A DNA stretch of 64,000 nt from Furcasterigmium furcatum (taxonomy: Eukaryota > Ascomycota > Sordariomycetes > Glomerellales > Plectosphaerellaceae): NCBI GenBank assembly GCA_001599815.1, contig BCIA01000006.1:1738961-1802960 (forward strand), written 5' to 3'. Under the pieces are notes generated by a model, which worked only from the letters and a program-made list of their open reading frames with translations, did not search any database and was not told the origin of the DNA. The translations under genes were made by a program, and so were the position numbers. Below are positions 56,843 through 64,000 of this stretch, piece by piece. Within the stretch, counting starts at the first letter, position 1. Every line of letters begins with the position of its first letter.

Positions 56843-57704
56843 GATGTGAAGCGGTGTGTGGGAGAGGTCGAAGGGGAGGTCTGTGGTTGAATGCGATGCG
56901 TAGACTTCGTAACGTCGTAAGGTGTTGGCGAAATCGAGCGCAGGTCTTGGCCAAATGCCGATATCAGCTTTTCTCTAGTGCGTGGTGCTTTGGAGGGGGA
57001 GAGATGGGGGAGAGATCCAGTCGAGCCAAATGCATTCGCGTCAGTTAGGAGGTGAAGAGAGGGGCAGGGGGCACAGCGGGGCCGGGGTTGCACCGGTGGG
57101 CTAGACCTGGCCTGTGCTCTGAGATGGGCCGGATGGAGTGGACTGGACGGGAACTTGAGGGAGCTCTCTGGATAGCGCCCGTTTTGTTGCATATCTTACT
57201 TGCAAGCTCTGGCCAGACACCACACCTGCATACGTGTACAGTACCTCTCTGCATGAGCGAGCATGCCGTGTGAATTGAATCTGACCTGGGCTTTTTGCGC
57301 ACTGTACAGCAGGCGGCCTGACGCAATGATCCTCCACAGTGGACGACAGCTGGTCACCTTCGGAGATCCGTCTGGTCCCAGAATAGAGCTACCTGCGCAC
57401 CATCATCAACCATTAATAAGTACCTACTATTGGAACCAAGACAACGTTAGATCCGGAACAATACAACAAGCACCCTAACTGCCACGACATATATCTGATT
57501 GTTGTTGTAGCTGCGCCTACTGCGACCGACTTGCACAACCCGAGACCAACGCCATCGCGAAGCATCCCTCGATCGGAGACGGATTCTCAGAGGCCTCCCC
57601 AGCTGATGCTCGACCCGTAAGCCACGACAGAGTGCCGCGGGCCGCATCACCACTTTTCCTCGCCGCCTGCCTACGGGCGCATATATTCCCTCTCGGCTTC
57701 CGCC
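56843..57704. promoter_or_regulatory. Divergent promoter region, calmodulin / syntaxin
   Basis: 862 bp between the calmodulin ATG (minus strand) and the TLG2 ATG (plus strand). The calmodulin side is CT-rich on its own strand (57000-57090). No operator-like repeat was seen. Confidence 0.5.
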
Positions 57705-58844
57705 ATGTGGCGGGACCGTACGAACCTCTACATCTCCTACCGGCAATCCTACGCCCACCATCCAACAAAACGAACCAAGTACAGCGCGCCGGGAGGGTCC
57801 GCCTTCAGCGACAACTATGCCTCGGCATCGGGCGCCGACGACACCCGCGGGCTCCTCTCCGCTGGTGCTTTTGAGGACGATGGCGACGCCGTGATCGAGA
57901 TGGACCTCCTGCCGCCGCGCTGGGCCGACGTTTCCGACGAGATCACCGACTTGCTAGCCGACATCGCGCGGCGCGGCCAGAAGCTGGAGCGGCTGCATCA
58001 GAAGCACGTACTTCCCGGTTTCGACGACGAGGATGCCAAAAAGGCGGAGGAGCGGGAGATCGAGAGCCTCACGCAGCAGATCACCAAGGGTTTCCATGAC
58101 TGTCACCGGTGCATCCAGCGAGTGGAGCAGATGGTCAGGGAGTCCAAGCAGTCGGGTACCCTCACCAAGGCGGAAGAGACGATGGCGAAGAATATTCAAA
58201 TCTCGCTCGCTTCAAGGGTGCAGGAGGCGAGCGCGCTGTTCAGGAAGAAGCAGAGCGCATATCTCAAGAGTAAGTGCTGGCCCCTGCGCAAACCTGTAGG
58301 CGAGAGACATTGACGTCCCGCAGAGCTGCGAGGCATGAGCGGCCTCGGCGCCGTCCCCGGTGGCGAACGTTCGTCGACACCGCAGCCCGGCTCCTCGAAC
58401 AGCTACGTTGATCCATCCATCGTGGAGTCCGATGCAGACAGGTCCTTCTCTCAGTCCACCCTGCAGGCGACCCAGCAGCGCCTCCTGTCCTCCAATGATG
58501 CGGAGATCACCCAGCGCGAGCGTGAGATCGAGGACATCGCGCAGGGCATTATCGAGCTGGCGGACATCTTCCGCGACCTGCAGGCAATGGTCATCGACCA
58601 GGGCACCATGTTGGATCGCATCGACTACAACGTCGAGAACATGGCCACTGACGTCAAGGCGGCCGACAAAGAGCTTGTCGTCGCCGCGGGGTACCAGAAG
58701 AAGACGACCAAGAGGAAGATAATCCTCTTGCTACTGTTGATCATAGCGGGCATGATCATCCTGCTTGTCATCAAGCCGAAGCGTAATTCAGGCGGGGGCG
58801 GGGATGCCGGGGACGGAAGCAGCCGCGGTGATGAAGGCGTGTAG
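57705..58844 (+). CDS. TLG2: t-SNARE syntaxin Tlg2 (syntaxin-16 type)
   Basis: Two exons (57705-58269 and 58324-58844) with a 54-nt phase-1 intron give 361 residues. The N-terminus MWRDRTNLYISYRQSYAHH is the conserved short peptide by which Tlg2/syntaxin-16 binds the Sec1/Munc18 protein Vps45. PRWADVSDEITDLLADI begins the Habc helices. The SNARE motif runs from about residue 255 to 310 (IVELADIFRDL-like core: ELADIFRDLQAMVIDQGTML) with the zero-layer glutamine, and the single membrane anchor IILLLLLIIAGMIILLVI follows. A short Gly/Asp-rich tail of about 23 residues lies beyond the anchor, as in fungal Tlg2. It acts in fusion of endosome-derived vesicles with the trans-Golgi network, the same compartment served by the neighbouring AP-1 and clathrin genes. 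Confidence 0.95.
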
Positions 58845-59011
58845 GACGACAACGCTAATCCGCTGCGCATAGCAGCGCTGTATAATGATACCTCTTCTTC
58901 GCCATGTACCATCTTCACATGTCATGTAGAGCAAGCCGAACAGAAGTTACGCGATCGATTTTTCGAGATTTCTATGCAGGGGTATCATTGAAATTATGTA
59001 CATAGTGATTG

Positions 59012-61438
59012 TCACCAAACCTCCCTCCCTTTGTATGCCTTCGCGAGCAGATACTTCAGCTGCCTAGGGTGAGGGAGAAACTCGACGCCCATAGCCGCAT
59101 TAAACTGTCTCCTCACCTCCAGCAAACCTACCCATAATTGATGTCTGATGCCTGATACTGTGGGCTTGCCGGGTTCCCAAAGGTGCGCCGCAATGCACCT
59201 GATGATCTCGTCCCTCACGAAGTCACGAGAAATGGGAATTCCTCGATCACCTAGCTCCTTGAGCAACTTGGCGCCCCGAGCGAGCTGGAAGTCCGCTGGA
59301 GAGCTACCTACCAGCAGCAAAAGCCTCAGGTTATCACCAGGCCCTTTCGGCATTCCCTTCCTCATGCCCCACCGTATGATAGACGCTTGGAGATCGTGAT
59401 CATTGAAGATGCGGCTGATAGGATGCCATTCGTGTTGCAGCGAAATATCGGCCGGGACCTCAAAGCAGCCACCATGTTCTGTGCCAAACGGCAAGTCGGA
59501 CGGGTGGACAGAGAAGAAGCCTCCTTCGATTTTGGCCCGGTCTCGAAAGCTGTCCACAAGGTCCAGGGACAAACGCTCCACGTCATGAAAGCGGTGTGAC
59601 TTGCCCAGCTGGTAAATGATATTTCGCCAGACCTTCGAAGGAACCATATGTCGTGTCAGGTTAATTCTACCCGCAAGGTCCACGCTTTCCTGTATTTTCT
59701 GCACCACTTCCGGGGTCATCGGTATATCTTGATCGTTGGCATCCATAAGATGCTCATGGACGATGTCCAAGGTATCGGGAGCCAGATCGACATTCATTGC
59801 GCGCATATCGTCCATCAGCCCCACTGCCAGTCGGCCCTCCTGGTGCAGGACGTGGGTTTGTAGCAACTCATTCGACATCGCATCAACCGAATGCTGAACC
59901 ACGGCATGCTGAATGGCGACGAGGAGCCGGCTTGTTTGCTGGTCACCCACAGCGATGGCGCTGTCAAGAATGCTTTTCTGTGTTGCCGTGTCGTCGAAGA
60001 CATCGGGGTGTATGTCGGTGCGAAGCAGAACCCCCAGAAGCTCATCGTTGTCTGTTTCGGCAAAGTGCCGGATCGCCTTAGAATAGATGGATTGCCCGGC
60101 CCCGATGTTCAGTCTCTCCAACTGCTTCAATCGCGAAAGAACCGAGCTAGCCTTGGGTTCGCGAAGTGCGAGTGACTGAAGGCACAGCGGGCCTAGAGTG
60201 TGTATTCCGAGGCCCTGTAAAGCATGGATGGCGAAGTCGACGGGTATCCAAGAGCTGGCGAACAGCCTCGCACCAAGGGAATCCTTGATGGGCTTCGCAT
60301 CATTAGGCGCGTGCGGGCTCCAAAGGCTTTCCTTCTCCGACTGGCCGGTGTCCAGCTGAGCCGAAGAGGCGGTAGAGGCCAGTCCTTCCACCTCTTGCTC
60401 CTCCAATACCAGTGCCTTGGCCGGATGATATGCCTTGAGAAATGTCAAGAATTGCTGTGAGGACGATCCGGGTTGAGGAACGTCGCGGAAGCGTATGCAG
60501 AGGTCCCGCCATTTGTGTGCCAGTCGCGATTTGCCATGTTCATACAACCCTGAGACTAAAGGATCATAGAGGTTGCGATGCAGACTTGCAACGTAGAGTG
60601 ACCGCAATGCGGATTCGAGCCCCGATTGACGGTCTGAGTCGCGAGCGTGACGCAGGAGCAATGCGCCGAAGGCTTTAGATCCCGGGTCGAAGTCGGAGAC
60701 CAATCTCATGTGCCATCGAAAGGCTCGACCATACTGTTTTCTTCCGAGGCAGTAGGACAAGACGCGATCGTACAGTCCCGGCCACTGAATCCCCCGCGCT
60801 TCAAGAAGCCACTCAGCATAAGTCTGTATCTGCTCGAGAAATGCATCTCTCGGAAGAGCTGCGTTGAGAACGGTGGTGTAGAAGCTTTCGGCTTCAGGGC
60901 CGTCCGCTTCATGAATAGGGTGTTGCTCCATGGCCTGGGACAAGAGTTGTAGAATGCCATCTGTCCTATCGTTTCGTCGTGCAACGGCGAGTTCATGCGC
61001 CCATCGCGAGATATCGTTGTAGGGGCGGTGAAGAGGGATCTTCACCAGGTCGGAGTGTGCCGCATTCGGCGCTGCTGAACTAGGTCGTGCCCGCCTCGTC
61101 GCCACGAAATCACTCCAGTTGAAGTCGTCGTCATCTTCGTATGCGTGAAGCGGCCGATTCGCCGTGTTGGATCGTTGCTCATTCAGGGACTCGGGGACAA
61201 ATGAGGAGGATGCGAGTCTTCGTGGTTGGCTGGTCTGGGCTTCGGGAAGTGCCGAATGTTCTCGCTTCACATCCGGGGGAACCCAAGATTCCACGACTGA
61301 CGAGGTGTGGTATTTGTCATTGCTGTGAAAGATCCGTCGCGATGCCGAGAGAACCTGATGAGGCTGCCGGCGGCTCGCTCTATTCAAGTACCCAAGGCAT
61401 TGCGAGGCCAATGGCATGGCCTTCCAGGAATTGGGCAA
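59012..61438 (-). CDS. Mitochondrial pentatricopeptide-repeat-like protein
   Basis: One exon, 808 residues. The N-terminus (MPNSWKAMPLASQCLGYLNR, then RRQPHQVLSASRRIF) is basic and fits a mitochondrial presequence. The body consists of loosely repeated helical pairs (SFYTTVLNAALPRDAFLEQI, LYDRVLSYCLGRKQYGRAF, LYDPLVSGLYEHGKSRLAHK, SKVWRNIIYQLGKSHRFHDV) resembling the diverged PPR repeats of fungal organelle RNA-binding proteins. Such proteins stabilise or help translate particular mitochondrial mRNAs, but the target cannot be read here, and a symbol would be a guess. An acidic DDDDFNW cluster near residue 105 follows the presequence region. It is divergent from the COX7 gene over 360 bp, which is suggestive for a mitochondrial role but not proof. 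A second in-frame ATG lies at codon 8. Confidence 0.8.
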   Translation of the reverse strand: MPNSWKAMPLASQCLGYLNRASRRQPHQVLSASRRIFHSNDKYHTSSVVESWVPPDVKREHSALPEAQTSQPRRLASSSFVPESLNEQRSNTANRPLHAYEDDDDFNWSDFVATRRARPSSAAPNAAHSDLVKIPLHRPYNDISRWAHELAVARRNDRTDGILQLLSQAMEQHPIHEADGPEAESFYTTVLNAALPRDAFLEQIQTYAEWLLEARGIQWPGLYDRVLSYCLGRKQYGRAFRWHMRLVSDFDPGSKAFGALLLRHARDSDRQSGLESALRSLYVASLHRNLYDPLVSGLYEHGKSRLAHKWRDLCIRFRDVPQPGSSSQQFLTFLKAYHPAKALVLEEQEVEGLASTASSAQLDTGQSEKESLWSPHAPNDAKPIKDSLGARLFASSWIPVDFAIHALQGLGIHTLGPLCLQSLALREPKASSVLSRLKQLERLNIGAGQSIYSKAIRHFAETDNDELLGVLLRTDIHPDVFDDTATQKSILDSAIAVGDQQTSRLLVAIQHAVVQHSVDAMSNELLQTHVLHQEGRLAVGLMDDMRAMNVDLAPDTLDIVHEHLMDANDQDIPMTPEVVQKIQESVDLAGRINLTRHMVPSKVWRNIIYQLGKSHRFHDVERLSLDLVDSFRDRAKIEGGFFSVHPSDLPFGTEHGGCFEVPADISLQHEWHPISRIFNDHDLQASIIRWGMRKGMPKGPGDNLRLLLLVGSSPADFQLARGAKLLKELGDRGIPISRDFVRDEIIRCIAAHLWEPGKPTVSGIRHQLWVGLLEVRRQFNAAMGVEFLPHPRQLKYLLAKAYKGREVW

Positions 61439-61798
61439 GGCTCTGGCGACAGAAAAAAGAAGTTAGGACAGCGTCACATAGCAACATCGAATGGGCTATG
61501 CAGGTGCAAGTATGGTGGAGGGTTGTCGTTGAATCGCATGGCGTGTGAACTTCGTTCTGACGGGGAAAAAAGTTCCAGCGCAATTCGAGGCCTCGGCATC
61601 GGGCAAGCAAGCTCCTGGTCGTGTTGCGGGGCGCTTAGTCATCGTGATCTTGGGGCCGAAGGACCAATCCGACATCACCTCATTCCAACTTCGTTCTCTC
61701 AAAGACTGAGCAACTTTACCACCGCGAGACTTCCGACCTTCCTCCTCAACCGCAACACCTTCCGTCCCCCCGATATACCGATCAATCAATCCGTCAAG
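61439..61798. promoter_or_regulatory. Divergent promoter, PPR-like gene / COX7
   Basis: 360 bp between two ATG codons of probable mitochondrial proteins transcribed in opposite directions. A CT-rich leader precedes the COX7 ATG (61690-61795). Confidence 0.5.
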
Positions 61799-62267
61799 AT
61801 GGGGTACGTTTAGCCATCAATCCATTGGCTCGCGACTGGATGGATAGCGCTGGCTTTGGGGCGCAGAATGCTTCAGTTGGGAATCGTACGACCGGTTTGC
61901 TGACCAGAGTCACAGCATGGTCAACGCCAGGAACAAGGTGCCCGAGCACCAGAGGTTCTATCAGAATGCCTACGCCAACCACCAGCGTCTGTGGAGGATC
62001 GTATGTGGAAGTCCCGTGTATCTCGCGTGCGGGCTACAAACCTGCTCGAGAGAGACCGCCTTCGGCCTTCGCTAATACAAGCGTCCCAGAACCCCCGCTC
62101 CAGGGTCATGATGATCCCCTACCTCGCCCTCCTCTGGGGTGGCTTTGCTGGTGAGTTCTTGGGAGCCCGCCACACAGTTTCTCCTATTTCTAACTCGATC
62201 CGTAGGCACCGCCTACATGGGCGTCCGCAAGGTCCTCGGCTACAACACCTGGTTCGGCCAGAAGTAG
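61799..62267 (+). CDS. COX7: Cytochrome c oxidase subunit 7 (VIIa type)
   Basis: Four exons (61799-61803, 61916-62000, 62090-62150, 62206-62267) join to 70 residues; introns are 112, 89 and 55 nt. The first exon has five bases. NKVPEHQRFYQNAY, LWRINPRSRVMMIPY and a single membrane span (about 39-55, ending in TAYMGVRKVLG) follow the pattern of yeast Cox7 (KxxxLQxxFQ, then LWWRHPRS before the membrane span). The protein is a small, nuclear-coded structural subunit of complex IV in the inner mitochondrial membrane. Translation may start at 61799 (MGMVNARN) or at the second ATG in exon 2 at 61917. The short C-terminus NTWFGQK follows. Because no exon exceeds 85 bases, the gene is invisible to simple open-frame searches. 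It converges on clathrin light chain. Confidence 0.88.
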
Positions 62268-62618
62268 AGGAACAATGACGCGCCGGAAACCTTACACGAC
62301 CGGTCAACGGAAGTCTTGTTGTACAATGGATAGACCGCCAATCGCAATGGCAGCTGGCTGAAATCTCCTTGAGTCGAAATCGAGTCGTATTGCTATCACA
62401 GGCATGGTCTCCAGATCTGTCCGCAAAGTGCCCTCCAGTCAATTAACCCTCACGCCATTGCCAATTGTGTACCTCTAAAGCAGGCAAGAGCCGAGGGTGT
62501 AATGCTCAATCGTAAAGTACAAGCCCGTGACCTGATGCAGTAGTCGGCGCGGATCGCGCAAATGCAAGCATCGGATCAGCCAGCTGCGCCATCCCAAAAC
62601 TGCAAGACAAGGAACACC
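62268..62618. other. Convergent intergenic region
   Basis: 351 bp between two stop codons, holding the 3' ends of both transcripts. Nothing else was seen. Confidence 0.5.
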
Positions 62619-63444
62619 TCAGAGTCCGGTAGCTCCAGGGGCCTTCTCGTCCTTCTTCAGGCTCACGAGCATCTCTCGGAATCGCTCCTTGCCAGAACCA
62701 GCGGCGCCACCCTTGGCTCCCTTGCCGCTGACATCGACGAGCTTAGAGATCCTCTCCCAGCTAGTGCCGCCGGAGACAGTGTCGTCGCGGCTAGCGAGGA
62801 ACTGCTCGGCCTCCTTGCGCGTTGCGGCGATGGACTTGTCCTTCTTTGTGTTGTAGTTCTCGTAGAAGTCATCGATGTTCTGTTGCGCCTCCTTGACTGT
62901 ATCCTCACGCTGGGCGGCAAATTGCTCCGCCCGCTTTTGGATCTGAGCGTCACGCTTTTCCCTCCACTCCTTGATCACTTCGGGCTCCTCCTCGTCGCCC
63001 ACAGTCGTCTGGAAGCCAGAGTTGTAGCTAACGGAAGGCTGGCCGGTGATGGCGCCGCTGGGGCCGACAGCCTGGAGGAGGGTAGCGTTAGATGGTATTT
63101 CATGTACGCGCTGGGGGGAAGCAGCGACGAACCTCGTTCTGGTTGGCAAGGTCCGGGAACTGCGACTCAAAGGTGGACTGCTGGTTACCACCAGATCCGC
63201 CCAGAAGGTCGTCGTCGCCGGCATCGAAGGCAGCTGCGTCGCCGCTAGTGGCGAACTGCTCAGCATCGTCACCCAGGAGGGCCTTCTCGCGGGCAAGGAA
63301 ATCGTCGGCAGAGGGCTCCTGGCCGGCAGGCTTGATGTCGGTCTGGGCTGTTCGTCAGATTAGCATGGCCCGACCATCAAATCAGATGCCAAATCGCCTA
63401 CCACCGGAGTCGAACTCCTCCAAGGAAGGGAACCTGTCCGCCAT
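62619..63444 (-). CDS. CLC1: Clathrin light chain
   Basis: Three exons (63444-63402, 63347-63133, 63071-62619) with introns of 54 and 61 nt give 236 residues. The N-terminus MADRFPSLEEFDSGG and the acidic region (DDFLAREKALLGDDAEQF) fit the light-chain regulatory segment. EEEPEVIKEWREKRDAQIQK begins the heavy-chain-binding coiled coil, which runs to about residue 190 and is rich in Glu, Gln, Arg and Lys. The C-terminal block TSWERISKLVDVSGKG with RFREMLVSLKKD is conserved in fungal light chains. The protein binds clathrin heavy chain in coats at the plasma membrane, trans-Golgi and endosomes. The second donor is a weak GTTCGT, but frame and family sequence on both sides support it. Confidence 0.95.
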
Positions 63445-64000
63445 TGTGTGTTGATGTGTGAGATGAGCTTCCGAAACCGTCGAGAGCGAGTGGAGAGCAA
63501 CGGCTTGCGGTGGCTCTAAGATGAACCAAGAACGGGCGCGCGATCGAGCAGACGACTGTATTCGACTATTCCAGCACTTCGCAGAGGGTGCGTGCACGAA
63601 GGAATGAATGGTTTCGATGGGTGCGTGGGTGATGGTAGATTGTTTGGAAAGAGACAGGTTATGGCAACTGTCAAACCAGGCCCCCAAGGAATCGCGCTAC
63701 GTAGCGATGGGAGGCGCACCTTCCTTAATGACATACATGGGTGGTACACTGTGGGTCTTTCTGTTTAGCTGCATGTAAGCGTCTGAAATCGCGAGGGTTG
63801 CATAAGCTGCACTCCCGGCAGACTGCTTCAACACGACCATAGACCTTTGGCCCGTATTGTCGATATGAGCTCTGGGGATGTTGCAGGGAGATCTAGATAG
63901 CGCTCCTTTCATCATGATGGCCTGAATCGGAGCCTGAACGAGTGGCGAGGCAAGCAGTGGGAGGTACCAGGAATGCCCCCTTTTTGGCATAGCTTCGATA
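63445..64000. other. Right-edge region, clathrin light chain promoter
   Basis: 556 bp upstream of the light-chain ATG. A 97-codon minus frame (63697-63990) has no family motif. The region probably contains the promoter and leader; the next gene is beyond the edge. Confidence 0.45.

Noticed and set aside
1..64000. CRISPR array or bacterial-type operon
   Set aside because: The spliced genes show a eukaryotic nuclear genome; no regular spacer-repeat pattern exists.

Overview
The window is nuclear DNA of a filamentous ascomycete (Pezizomycotina, most likely a Sordariomycete). The evidence is GC-rich codon use, 41 inferred spliceosomal introns of mostly 48-68 nt with GTRNGT donors and YAG acceptors, tiny first exons, a DUF6590 protein, a Zn2Cys6 transcription factor, and single-gene units transcribed from both strands. 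I support 22 protein-coding genes. Introns were placed by eye from splice signals and reading-frame continuity; in every complete model the joined exons give a whole number of codons. I found no tRNA, rRNA, CRISPR array, transposase or reverse transcriptase.

Left part (1-25 kb): a DUF6590 gene cut by the left edge; a short-chain dehydrogenase; a carnosine N-methyltransferase-like protein; a P450-reductase-type FAD/NADPH protein without a flavodoxin domain but with a CCGGGCC motif; a nitroreductase with two candidate starts; mitochondrial phosphatidylserine decarboxylase, divergent from a HERP/Usa1-like ERAD protein; a CCCH zinc-finger protein; and an Ssh4/Ear1-like SPRY adaptor. Several intergenic stretches here are 2-4 kb long.

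Middle (25-42 kb): a seven-exon Zn2Cys6 transcription factor lies alone, with about 3 kb of gene-free DNA downstream and 9.7 kb upstream. That 9.7-kb stretch is the largest unexplained feature of the window. It ends at the karyopherin-beta2 (Kap104/transportin) gene.

Right part (44-64 kb): a dense housekeeping block holding a proteasome-assembly chaperone 4, a mitochondrial-type tRNA m1A58 methyltransferase, a monoacylglycerol lipase, an unknown two-part protein, an OXNAD1-like reductase, AP-1 gamma-adaptin, calmodulin, the syntaxin Tlg2, a mitochondrial PPR-like protein, cytochrome c oxidase subunit 7 and clathrin light chain. Three trans-Golgi/endosome trafficking genes (AP-1 gamma, Tlg2, clathrin light chain) fall within 12 kb. 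Four gene pairs are divergent over 0.3-0.9 kb and probably share promoters.

I see no clear undescribed multi-gene system. The best candidates for new biology are the FMN-less reductase, the CCCH protein, the 542-residue unknown protein and the long gene-free region next to the transcription factor.
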